DNA of 64,000 bases from Paracoccus sp. (in: a-proteobacteria) (GTDB taxonomy: Bacteria; Pseudomonadota; Alphaproteobacteria; Rhodobacterales; Rhodobacteraceae), in contig NZ_JAUVVF010000011.1 in the NCBI RefSeq assembly GCF_030604785.1, positions 1-64,000 on the forward strand, in the 5' to 3' direction. Position 1 is the first letter of the stretch. Each line of letters opens with the position of its first letter. A program made the translations under genes and the position numbers. A model generated the notes under the pieces. The model was given only the letters and a program-made list of their open reading frames with translations, searched no databases and was not told where the DNA came from. Shown piece after piece: positions 10,116 to 19,021 of the stretch.

Positions 10116-11618
10116 TCAGGCGGCCACGGACTCGCCCGAGGCGGCCATGATCTTTTCCTTCGAGACGCTGCTGTCGAATTCGGCCGAGATGCGGCCCTTG
10201 TGCATGACGATGATCCGATGGGCGATGGACAGGCATTCGCTGACCTCGGATGTCGAATAGAGAACGGCCAGACCCTGCCGCGCGCCTTCGGCAAGCAGGC
10301 GGAAGACCTCGGCCTTGGCGCCGATGTCGATGCCGCGCGATGGCTCGTCCAGCATGATGACGCGGGGCTGCGTGGCCAGGATCTTGCCGATCACGACCTT
10401 CTGCTGGTTGCCCCCCGATAGCGAGCCGATGGCCGCTTCCCCGCCCGAGGTCTTGACCGTGACACGGCGGATGCTGTCCTCGATCAGGGCGCGTTCGGCG
10501 CGCGTGTCGGTGAAGAAGCCCCGCGTGAAGCGCGCGATCGAGGCCAGCGACAGGTTCTGGCCTACGCTCATTGTCTGGACCAGCCCATCGCGCTGGCGAT
10601 CCTCGGGGACCAGTGCAAGGCCCCGTGCGATGCGGTCCGCGATGGACAGATGGCTGACCTCTTGCCCGTCCAGCACGATCTGCCCGCCGCTGGCGCGCAA
10701 GCGTCCCGCGACGGTTTCCAGAAGCTCGGTCCGGCCCGCGCCCATCAGGCCGTAGATGCAGACGATCTCGCCCGCGCGGATGTCCAGATCGAGGCCGCGC
10801 ACCAGATCCTGCCCGGTCGCATCCGGCACGGACAGGCCCCGGATCGACAGGGCCACGTCGCCCGGCGTCGTCTTGGGCGGGCTGCCCAGATCGTAATTCT
10901 CGCCGACCATGTTGCGGACGATCCATTCCAGGTCGATCCGGTCGCGCGGCGCGCTGGCGGTCATCACGCCGTCGCGCAGGACGACGGCATGGTCGGTGAT
11001 GGTAAGCGCCTCTTCCAGATGGTGCGAGATATAGACGATGCTGACGCCGCGCGCCTTGAGGTCGCGGATCACCTTGAACAGCACCTCGACCTCGCTGGCC
11101 GACAGCGCGCTGGTCGGCTCGTCCATGATCAGGATGCGGCTGTCCACGGACAGGGCGCGGGCGATCTCGACGATCTGCTGCTGGCCAAGGCGCAGATCCT
11201 CGACCGGGGTCTGGGGGTCGATATCCTCTTCCAGCTCGGTCATCAGCAGGCGGACCTGCCGTTCCTCTTCGGCGTAGTCCACGCCGAAGGGGGTCATGAT
11301 CTCGCGGCCCATGAAGATGTTGTCGCGCACCGACAGATTGGGCGCGAGGCTCAGTTCCTGATGGATGATCGAGATGCCGCGCGCCTGCGCCTCGGCGGCA
11401 TTGGCGAACCGGGCGGGCTGGCCGTCCAGCACGATCTCGCCCGACGAGGGCTGGATGACGCCCGACAGGATCTTCATCAGCGTGGACTTGCCCGCGCCGT
11501 TTTCCCCGAAGAGCGTCGTCACCTCGCCCCGGCGGATGTCGAAATTCACGCCCTTGAGGGCATGGACCTGCCCGTAGGACTTGGCGACGTTGCGCGCGGC
11601 AAGGACGATGCCGGTCAT
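10116..11618 (-). CDS. eryE: Sugar/polyol ABC transporter ATP-binding protein (RbsA-like, two ABC domains)
   Basis: 500 aa; GENGAGKSTLMKIL, LRLGQQQIVEIARAL, MDEPTSAL; second domain LSGGNQQKVVIGKIL, LDEPSRGIDIGAK. Symbol by context. Confidence 0.9.
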   Translation of the reverse strand: MTGIVLAARNVAKSYGQVHALKGVNFDIRRGEVTTLFGENGAGKSTLMKILSGVIQPSSGEIVLDGQPARFANAAEAQARGISIIHQELSLAPNLSVRDNIFMGREIMTPFGVDYAEEERQVRLLMTELEEDIDPQTPVEDLRLGQQQIVEIARALSVDSRILIMDEPTSALSASEVEVLFKVIRDLKARGVSIVYISHHLEEALTITDHAVVLRDGVMTASAPRDRIDLEWIVRNMVGENYDLGSPPKTTPGDVALSIRGLSVPDATGQDLVRGLDLDIRAGEIVCIYGLMGAGRTELLETVAGRLRASGGQIVLDGQEVSHLSIADRIARGLALVPEDRQRDGLVQTMSVGQNLSLASIARFTRGFFTDTRAERALIEDSIRRVTVKTSGGEAAIGSLSGGNQQKVVIGKILATQPRVIMLDEPSRGIDIGAKAEVFRLLAEGARQGLAVLYSTSEVSECLSIAHRIIVMHKGRISAEFDSSVSKEKIMAASGESVAA

Positions 11619-12295
11619 TGGACCTCCAGCGCGACGGGGGTGATCATCCAGTTCGTCGGGTTGATCAGGCGGAAGGCGCCGGTCACGGTCAGGGTGCGGC
11701 CGGTCAGGTTGGCGGTGTCGATGGGCCCCAGAACCTCGGCGGCCATGGCGCGGTTGATGCCCGATCCGGCATCCTGAAACTCGATCTGGTTGCGGAAGGC
11801 ACCAAAGGCGATGTCGCCCGGCGCGTCGCGCAGGTCGGTGCCGTTGATCGCGGGGCCGGTCTGCACGCGGATCACCTGACCTTCGGGCATGCCCTCGACC
11901 TCCAGCGGGTAGACGCCCGCGCGGGGGGTGCCTGCCACGCCAGTGACGCTAACCATGAGGATCGCCCCGGTCGAGGCCGGTGTGCCGTATTCGGCGATGG
12001 CGGCCTGCTGGTCGGCGGCGATGGCGGCGTGCAGGACCTGCGCCTCGACCGCGCGGCTGATGACGAAGTCGCGGATGCGCGGGAATTCCTGCTGGCCATA
12101 GGCGTCGGGCGAAAAGGCCTGCTGGCGGACATCCGCATCCGAGCCGACATGAACGACGGTCGTGTCCAGCGCGATGGCCCCGAGGACCAGCACACCGGCG
12201 GCCAGAGACAGCCACAGGCCGCGCCGGGACGAGGGCGCCGCCTTGGGGGCCTCGGGGCGGGGCGTGGTCCGGGGGCTTTCGGCTTCTGCGCTCAT
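11615..12295 (-). CDS. DUF2291-like periplasmic/membrane-anchored protein
   Basis: 226 aa from MSAEAESPR; single N-terminal TM (LWLSLAAGVLVLGAIALDTTVV), extracytoplasmic domain; 4-nt overlap with the ATPase gene; typical neighbour of rbs-type transporters. Confidence 0.7.
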   Translation of the reverse strand: MSAEAESPRTTPRPEAPKAAPSSRRGLWLSLAAGVLVLGAIALDTTVVHVGSDADVRQQAFSPDAYGQQEFPRIRDFVISRAVEAQVLHAAIAADQQAAIAEYGTPASTGAILMVSVTGVAGTPRAGVYPLEVEGMPEGQVIRVQTGPAINGTDLRDAPGDIAFGAFRNQIEFQDAGSGINRAMAAEVLGPIDTANLTGRTLTVTGAFRLINPTNWMITPVALEVQ

Positions 12296-12529
12296 GGGCG
12301 GCCTCTCTGGTCCTGTGTTCTGCGGGAGGAGCGGGCGATTCGCGGCGCGTCCGTGCGGGCGGCAGCCCGGCCACCGCGAACGGGGGCCGCGTGCCTGATC
12401 GCGGCAAGGCGCTGGAAAAGCGGTGTATTCATGACCACGGCGCCGACCTCCCCTTCGGCTTCGCCGGTCTTGCCCCGTGCTGCCGGACCGCGACATCGCG
12501 TCGTCTGTTCCGGCGCCGGATTGCGGCGA

Positions 12530-12612
12530 ACAGGATCAGCTTAGATGAAATATTTTGCGCTGTCCGTAAAAAAATTCGTTTATCAACCCGGATGCGTGCT
12601 ATATCGAACTAG
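12530..12612. promoter_or_regulatory. AT-rich divergent promoter/operator island of the polyol locus
   Basis: AGCTTAGATGAAATATTTTGCGCTGTCCGTAAAAAAATTCGTTTATCAAC is strikingly AT-rich between the divergent DUF2291 and eryA genes. Confidence 0.45.
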
Positions 12613-12654
12613 GCGGCGGGCCGCCTTGCGGCGCCGCAAGCGAGGGGGAAGCAG

Positions 12655-14262
12655 ATGGTCGAAGCGGGCGCCTTCAGCGGTGGTGCGCCAGGCGGGCGCG
12701 ATGTCCTGATCGGTGTCGATGCAGGCACCTCGGTGATCAAGGCCGTGGCCTTCGATCTGGCCGGGCATCAGCTTGGCGCGGCCGCAGTTCCGAACAGCTA
12801 CCGCAGCGGGGCCGACGGATCGGCGGTGCAGGACATGGCACGGACCTGGGCCGATTGCGCGGCCGCTCTGCGCGGTCTGGCCGATCATGTGCCGGGCCTC
12901 GCTGCGCGCACGGCGGCTTTGGCGGTGACGGGGCAGGGCGACGGGACGTGGCTTGTGGGCCGGGACGGGCCTGTCGGCGATGCCTGGCTGTGGCTGGACG
13001 CCCGCGCTGCGCCGACCGTGACGCAACTGGGTCAGGACCGCGCCCGGTTCGAGGCGACCGGGACCGGCCTGAACACCTGCCAGCAGGGCGCGCAGATGGC
13101 GCATATGGACGCCCACCACCCCGATCTGCTGGACCGGGCCGAGATCGCGCTGCATTGCAAGGACTGGCTTTACCTGAACCTGACCGGCGTCCGCGCGACC
13201 GATCCGTCGGAGGCCAGCTTCACCTTCGGCAATTTCCGCAGCCGCACCTATGACGACGCGGTGATCGCGGCCCTTGGCCTGACGCATCGCCGCGCCTTGC
13301 TGCCGCCGATCGTCGAGGGCACCGAGACCACCCATCCGCTGACAGCCGAGGCCGCCCGCGCCACCGGCCTTCTGGCGGGCACGCCTGTCTGTCTGGGCTA
13401 TGTGGACATGGTGATGACGGCGCTCGGCGCGGGCGTGCTGGGCGGCCATGATGAAAGCGGGCCGGGCGATGTCGCCTGTTCGACCATCGGCTCGACCGGG
13501 GTGCACCTGCGCGCTGTTCCGGCGGAGCGGGTGCATCTGAACGATCAGGGCACGGGCTATGTGATCTGCCTGCCTGTGCCGGGCATGGTCACGCAGGTCC
13601 AGACGAACATGGCGGCGACGCTGAACCTCGACTGGGTTCTGGGGTTGGCCGCGGGCCTGCTGTCCGAGATGAGCCATCCGGTCGGCCAGCGTGATCTGGT
13701 CGCGCGGCTGGACGGCTGGCTCGCGCAGGCCGCGCCGGGGCGGGTGCTTTATCATCCCTACATCTCCGAGGCGGGCGAGCGTGGCCCCTTCGTCGATGCC
13801 GATGCGCGGGCGGGTTTCACGGGCCTGTCGGCAGCGCATCGCTATCCCGATCTGGTCCGCGCCGTGGCCGAGGGGCTGGGCATGGCCATGCGCGATTGCT
13901 ACGCCGCGATGGGGCCGCTGCCGTCGGAGCTGCGCCTGACCGGGGGTGCTGCGCGCTCGCCGGGTCTGCGTGCGATCCTCTCGGCCTGCCTGAACGCGCC
14001 GCTGCGCGTCTCGGCCCGCGACGAGGCCGGGGCGGCGGGTGCCGCGATGATGGCCGCCGTCGCCGTCGGCGCCATGCCCGACATGCGGACCTGCATCGAC
14101 CGTTGGGTGACGCCGCTTCTGGGTGCCCCCGAGAGGCCCGACCCCGATCTGGCCGCGACCTATGCGCGGCTTTACCCCGCCTTTGCCGCGACCCGCGCCG
14201 CGATGCCGCCCGTCTGGGCCGCCTTGGCACGGTCGCGCCCGACGACAGGAGAAGCACGATGA
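12655..14262 (+). CDS. eryA: Erythritol kinase (FGGY family)
   Basis: 535 aa; VLIGVDAGTSVIKAVAFDLAGHQLGAAAVPNSY; first gene of an eryABC-type run. Confidence 0.85.
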   Translation: MVEAGAFSGGAPGGRDVLIGVDAGTSVIKAVAFDLAGHQLGAAAVPNSYRSGADGSAVQDMARTWADCAAALRGLADHVPGLAARTAALAVTGQGDGTWLVGRDGPVGDAWLWLDARAAPTVTQLGQDRARFEATGTGLNTCQQGAQMAHMDAHHPDLLDRAEIALHCKDWLYLNLTGVRATDPSEASFTFGNFRSRTYDDAVIAALGLTHRRALLPPIVEGTETTHPLTAEAARATGLLAGTPVCLGYVDMVMTALGAGVLGGHDESGPGDVACSTIGSTGVHLRAVPAERVHLNDQGTGYVICLPVPGMVTQVQTNMAATLNLDWVLGLAAGLLSEMSHPVGQRDLVARLDGWLAQAAPGRVLYHPYISEAGERGPFVDADARAGFTGLSAAHRYPDLVRAVAEGLGMAMRDCYAAMGPLPSELRLTGGAARSPGLRAILSACLNAPLRVSARDEAGAAGAAMMAAVAVGAMPDMRTCIDRWVTPLLGAPERPDPDLAATYARLYPAFAATRAAMPPVWAALARSRPTTGEAR

Positions 14263-15776
14263 CCCATGACCCCGAGATGATCGACCTGTTCGTGATCGGC
14301 GGCGGCATCAACGGCGCGGGCGTCGCCCGCGACGCGGCCGGGCGCGGCCTGTCGGTCGTGCTGTGCGAAAAGGACGATCTGGCGCAGGGCACCTCGTCGA
14401 GGTCGGGCAAGCTGGTTCATGGCGGGCTGCGTTATCTGGAATATTACGAATTCCGCTTGGTCCGCGAGGCGCTGATCGAACGCGAGGTGCTGCTGCGCGC
14501 CGCCCCGCACATCATCTGGCCGATGCGCTTCGTTCTGCCCCACAGCCCCGATGACCGGCCCGCCTGGCTGGTCCGGCTGGGGCTGTTTCTATACGACAAT
14601 CTCGGGGGCCGGCGAAAGCTGCCCGGCACGCGGGTGCTGGACCTGCGCCGCGACCCCGAGGGCGCGCCCCTTCTGGACAAGTATAACAAGGGGTTCGAAT
14701 ACAGCGATTGCTGGGTCGACGATGCGCGGCTCGTGGTGCTGAACGCGCTGGACGCGGCCGAACGCGGCGCGACGGTGCTGACCCGCAGCCCCTGCATCTC
14801 GGCCCGGCGCGAGGACGGGGCCTGGTCCGTCGCCACCCGCGACAGCCTGACCGGCGAGACGCGCCATTTCCGCGCCCGCTGCCTGGTCAATTGCGCCGGG
14901 CCCTGGGTCAGCGACGTGATCACGCGGGTCGCGGGCTCGAACTCGGCCCGCAATGTGCGGCTGGTGAAGGGCAGCCACATCATCGTCCCGAAATGGTGGG
15001 AGGGGCAGAACGCTTATCTCGTCCAGAACCACGACAAGCGGGTGATCTTCATCAATCCCTACGAGGGCGACATGGCGCTGATCGGCACGACCGACATCGC
15101 CTATGAGGGCAGGGCCGAGGACGTGACCGCCGACGAAGCCGAGATCGAGTATCTGCTGGCCGCCGTGAACCGCTATTTCAAGGAGAAGCTGCGGCGCGAG
15201 GATGTGATCCACGCCTTTTCGGGCGTGCGTCCGCTGTTCGATGACGGGCAGGGGAACCCCTCGGCCGTGACGCGGGACTATGTGTTCGACCTGGACCGCA
15301 ATGGCGGCGCGCCGATGTTGAACATCTTCGGCGGCAAGATCACCACCTTTCGCGAACTGGCTGAACGCGGGATGCACCGGCTGGCCGAGATCTTTCCGCA
15401 GATGGGCCCGGACTGGACCGAGACCGCGCCCCTGCCGGGCGGCGAGATCGCCAATGCCGATTACGAAAGCTTCGCCGCGCTGCTGCGCGAGCTGCATCCG
15501 TGGATGCCGCGCGGGCTGCTGCGCCATTACGGGCGGCTCTACGGGGCGCGGACGCGCGACGTGCTGGCGGGGGCGATGGGGCTTGCGGATCTGGGGCGGC
15601 ATTTCGGCGGCCAGCTTTACGAGGTCGAGGCGCGCTATCTTGTCGCCCGCGAATGGGCGCGCACACCCGAGGATATCCTGACCCGCCGCACCAAGCATTA
15701 CCTGCATCTGAGCGCCGCCGAGCAGGCCGCCTTCGCGGAATGGTTCAACGCCTCTGATCTGGCTCGCGCGGCCTGA
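14259..15776 (+). CDS. eryB: Erythritol-phosphate dehydrogenase (GlpD family)
   Basis: MTHDPEMIDLFVIGGGINGAGVARDAAGRGLSVVLCEKDDLAQGTSSRSGKLVHGGLRYLEYYEFRLVREAL; starts inside eryA stop (ATGA overlap). Confidence 0.87.
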   Translation: MTHDPEMIDLFVIGGGINGAGVARDAAGRGLSVVLCEKDDLAQGTSSRSGKLVHGGLRYLEYYEFRLVREALIEREVLLRAAPHIIWPMRFVLPHSPDDRPAWLVRLGLFLYDNLGGRRKLPGTRVLDLRRDPEGAPLLDKYNKGFEYSDCWVDDARLVVLNALDAAERGATVLTRSPCISARREDGAWSVATRDSLTGETRHFRARCLVNCAGPWVSDVITRVAGSNSARNVRLVKGSHIIVPKWWEGQNAYLVQNHDKRVIFINPYEGDMALIGTTDIAYEGRAEDVTADEAEIEYLLAAVNRYFKEKLRREDVIHAFSGVRPLFDDGQGNPSAVTRDYVFDLDRNGGAPMLNIFGGKITTFRELAERGMHRLAEIFPQMGPDWTETAPLPGGEIANADYESFAALLRELHPWMPRGLLRHYGRLYGARTRDVLAGAMGLADLGRHFGGQLYEVEARYLVAREWARTPEDILTRRTKHYLHLSAAEQAAFAEWFNASDLARAA

Positions 15777-15786
15777 AGGAACGACG

Positions 15787-16716
15787 ATGCTGACGCTTTC
15801 GCTGAACACCAACCCTCTGGTCAACCGCATCGCTGATCCCGATGATCTGATCGACACGGTCGCGCGCGACATCCGCATCCGCGACCTGCAACTGACGCAT
15901 GAATTCATCAATCCCTCTTGGCCCGCGCCTCTGATCCGCCGCCTGACCCGGCAGATGCGCGCCGCGCTGGACCGGACGGGGGTGCGCGTGACCAGCGGGA
16001 TGACCGGGCCTTACGGGCGGCTCAATCATTTCGGCCATCCCGATGCCGAGGTGCGGCGCTACTATATCGACTGGTTCAAGACCTTCGCCGACATCACCGC
16101 CGAACTGGGCGGGCGGTCGGTGGGCACGCAATTCGCGATCTTCACCTGGCGCGATTACGATGATCCGGCCCGCCGCGAGGCGTTGATCGATGTCGCGCTG
16201 GAGTGCTGGGCCGAGGTCGCGGACCATGCCCGCGCCGCCGGGCTGGATTACCTCTTCTGGGAGCCGATGAGCATCGGGCGCGAATTCGGCGAGACGATTC
16301 CCGCCGCGATGGCATTGCAGGACCGGATTGCGGCGGCGGGCATGGCCATCCCGATGTGGATGATGGCCGATATCGATCATGGCGACGTGACCAGCGCTGA
16401 CCCGGCCGATTACGACCCCTATGCCTGGGCGCGCGCCGTGCCGCGCGTCAGTCCGATCATCCATATCAAGCAATCGCTGATGGACAAGGGCGGGCACCGG
16501 CCCTTTACTTCCGAATTCAACGCCTTGGGCCGCATTCACCCCGAGCCGCTGCTGGCCGCCCTGGCCGCGGGCGGCGCCGCCGACAACGAGATCTGCCTGG
16601 AGCTCAGCTTCAAGGAGCGCGAGCCCAACGATCGGCAGGTCATCGCGCAGATCGCCGAAAGCGTGGCCTTCTGGGCGCCCCATATCGACACCGGCGCCGA
16701 TAAGCTGAATATCTAG
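15787..16716 (+). CDS. eryC: TIM-barrel sugar-phosphate epimerase/isomerase, EryC-like
   Basis: 309 aa; FINPSWPAPLIRRLTRQMRAAL, EPMSIGREFGETI; located immediately after eryB as in ery loci. Confidence 0.8.
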   Translation: MLTLSLNTNPLVNRIADPDDLIDTVARDIRIRDLQLTHEFINPSWPAPLIRRLTRQMRAALDRTGVRVTSGMTGPYGRLNHFGHPDAEVRRYYIDWFKTFADITAELGGRSVGTQFAIFTWRDYDDPARREALIDVALECWAEVADHARAAGLDYLFWEPMSIGREFGETIPAAMALQDRIAAAGMAIPMWMMADIDHGDVTSADPADYDPYAWARAVPRVSPIIHIKQSLMDKGGHRPFTSEFNALGRIHPEPLLAALAAGGAADNEICLELSFKEREPNDRQVIAQIAESVAFWAPHIDTGADKLNI

Positions 16717-16742
16717 CGGATTGTCACAGCAGGAATTCGATC

Positions 16743-17891
16743 ATGCCCAGCCCGTTCGCCTTTGCCACAGCCACGGAGATCCTGTTCGGCCGCGGCCAGG
16801 TGGCGGGTGCCGCCGCCCGTGTGGCCCCGATGGGACGGGTGGTGCTGCTGGTGCAGGGATCGACGGGCGCGCGCGCCGACGGGCTGGCCCGGGCGCTTGA
16901 GGAACAGGGCTGTTCGCTGATCCGGCTGTCCGTGGGGCGTGAGCCCGATCTGCCGATGATCGAGGACGCGCTGCGGCTTGGGCGGGGGGCCGAGGTTGTC
17001 GTGGCCATGGGCGGCGGCGCGGTCATCGATGCGGGCAAGGCTCTGGCGGCCTGCCTGACCATGACGCGGCCGCTGATGGATCATCTGGAAGTCGTCGGCC
17101 AAGGGCTGCCGCTGGATCACGCGCCCTTGCCCTTTGTCGCGATCCCGACCACCGCGGGGACCGGCGCCGAGGTGACGCGCAATGCTGTGATCGGCGTGCC
17201 CGAGGCGCGGCGCAAGGTCAGCCTGCGCGACGCGCGGATGCTGCCCCGTCTGGCCATCGTGGATCCGGCCCTGACGGATGGCTGCCCGCGCGGCGTGACG
17301 CTGGCTTCGGGTCTGGATGCGATCACGCAGGTGATCGAGCCCTATCTCAGCACGCGGGCCAATGCGATGACCGATGCCTTGTGCCGCGATGCGATCCCGC
17401 AGGGGCTGGCGGCGCTGATGCGGCTGATGAAGGCCGAGGACATGGCGGCCCGCGACCGCATGGCCTGGGTCAGCCTGTGCGGCGGGCTGGCGCTGGCCAA
17501 TTCGGGGCTGGGGGTCGTGCATGGGCTGGCGGGCCCCCTGGGTGGGCTGACCGGGGCGGCGCATGGCGCGATCTGCGGCGCGCTTCTGCCCCATGGGCTG
17601 GTCGCGAACCGGGCGGCTGTGAACAACCCGGCCTTGGCCGCGCGAATGGACGAGGTGGCGGGCTGGATCGGCGCGGCCTTCGGCGAACCCGGCGCGGATA
17701 TGGACCGGGCTGCGGGCCTGCTGGCGGGCTGGTCGCGGTCCTGCGGCCTGCTCGGCCTTTCCGCGCTTGGCATCGATGCGCAGTCGCGGGCGCAGGCGGC
17801 CGAGGCGGCGGCGGCCTCGTCCTCGATGAAGGCCAATCCGGCGGTGCTGGATCCCGAGGCCTTGCGCACCCTGATGGAGGCTGCGGGCTGA
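16743..17891 (+). CDS. Iron-containing alcohol dehydrogenase family protein
   Basis: 382 aa; VVVAMGGGAVIDAGKALAA, IPTTAGTGAEVT, ASGLDAITQVIEPY, VVHGLAGPLGG, AAHGAICGALLPH. Confidence 0.87.
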   Translation: MPSPFAFATATEILFGRGQVAGAAARVAPMGRVVLLVQGSTGARADGLARALEEQGCSLIRLSVGREPDLPMIEDALRLGRGAEVVVAMGGGAVIDAGKALAACLTMTRPLMDHLEVVGQGLPLDHAPLPFVAIPTTAGTGAEVTRNAVIGVPEARRKVSLRDARMLPRLAIVDPALTDGCPRGVTLASGLDAITQVIEPYLSTRANAMTDALCRDAIPQGLAALMRLMKAEDMAARDRMAWVSLCGGLALANSGLGVVHGLAGPLGGLTGAAHGAICGALLPHGLVANRAAVNNPALAARMDEVAGWIGAAFGEPGADMDRAAGLLAGWSRSCGLLGLSALGIDAQSRAQAAEAAAASSSMKANPAVLDPEALRTLMEAAG

Positions 17892-18841
17892 TGGCGCGGC
17901 GCGGTCCGGTGGACCCCGAGCAGAGCTTGGCGATCCGCGCGGCCTGGCTGCATTATGCGGGCGGCCTGACCCAAGCGGCGGTGGCCAAGCGGCTGGGCCT
18001 GCCGGGCGTCAAGGCGCATCGCCTGATCGCCCGGGCGGTGGCCGAGGGCGTGGTCAAGGTCTCGATCGATGGCGAGATCGTCGAATGCGCCATTCTTGAA
18101 GACCGGCTTTGCGCGCGTTTCGGGCTGGATCATTGCGAGGTCGCCCCCGATCTGGGCGAGGAGGACATTCCGCTGCGCGCCCTCGGGCTGGCCGGCGCGG
18201 GCTTTCTGCGCCGCGAGATCGAACGGGGCGAGCATCAGGTGATCGGGCTGGGCCATGGCCGCACGATGGCGGCGGCGGTCCAGAACCTGCCGCGCTTCGA
18301 TGCGGGGCGGGTGCGGTTCGTCTCGGTCCTGGGCGGGCTCACGCGGAATTACGCGGCCAACCCGCATGACGTGATGCACAGCCTTGCGGAAAAGACCGGC
18401 GCGCAGGCGTATGTCCTGCCGGTGCCGTTCTTCGCCAACAGCGAAAGCGACCGGGCGATCCTGCTGGCCCAGCCCGGCGTGCGCGAGATCTTCGATCTGT
18501 CCAACAGCGCCACGCTGAAGCTGGTGGGAATGGGATCGGCGGATGCGGGCGCGCAGCTTGTCGCCTCGGGGATGATCGAGCGCCATGAGATCGACGAGAT
18601 CAACGCCGCCGGCGCGGTGGGCGAGATGATGGGGCATTTCTTCGATGCCGAGGGCCGGGTCCTGACCACGACGCTGAGCATGCGGACGCTGTCGGTCGAT
18701 CTGGACCGCCCGCAGGGCCACCGGATCGTCGTGATCGCGGGCGGCGCGCAGAAGATCGCCGCGATCCGAGCCGTGCTGAACAGCGGCCATCTGTCGGGCC
18801 TGATCACCGACGAGACGACGGCCCGCAGCCTGCTGTCCTGA
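17891..18841 (+). CDS. eryD: SorC/DeoR-family sugar-binding transcriptional regulator, EryD-like
   Basis: MARRGPVDPEQSLAIRAAWLHYAGGLTQAAVAKRLGLPGVKAHRLIARA HTH; sugar-binding domain VIGLGHGRTMAAAV; overlaps stop of iron-ADH (TGATG). Confidence 0.8.
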   Translation: MARRGPVDPEQSLAIRAAWLHYAGGLTQAAVAKRLGLPGVKAHRLIARAVAEGVVKVSIDGEIVECAILEDRLCARFGLDHCEVAPDLGEEDIPLRALGLAGAGFLRREIERGEHQVIGLGHGRTMAAAVQNLPRFDAGRVRFVSVLGGLTRNYAANPHDVMHSLAEKTGAQAYVLPVPFFANSESDRAILLAQPGVREIFDLSNSATLKLVGMGSADAGAQLVASGMIERHEIDEINAAGAVGEMMGHFFDAEGRVLTTTLSMRTLSVDLDRPQGHRIVVIAGGAQKIAAIRAVLNSGHLSGLITDETTARSLLS

Positions 18842-18870
18842 CCATCTCCCGGCTGCCCGCATCGGGGGAC

Positions 18871-18891
18871 GGGCCGGGCAAAGCCCGGCCC
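18871..18891. repeat. Perfect 9-bp inverted repeat (hairpin) after eryD
   Basis: GGGCCGGGC-AAA-GCCCGGCCC; no obvious T-tract. Confidence 0.6.
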
Positions 18892-18933
18892 GGACGCTGC
18901 CGCTTGGCCTCGCGCCGCGCTGCGCGCGGCTGT

Positions 18934-18996
18934 TGTAACACGAAATCGTCACAGAATCACATGATTCATGTTTCAAGCGGCGATCATTGTGTTATG
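18934..18996. promoter_or_regulatory. Candidate operator region upstream of eryR (nested inverted repeats)
   Basis: GAATCA-CA-TGATTC (18954-18967) nested within TAACAC (18936-18941) ... GTGTTA (18989-18994). Confidence 0.5.
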
Positions 18997-19021
18997 AGCG
19001 GCGGCAAAGGGGGCGCCGGCG

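Noticed and set aside
12530-12612. Calling a specific EryD binding consensus
   Set aside because: Only short imperfect symmetry around AAATATTT; not enough to define an operator without binding or comparative data.
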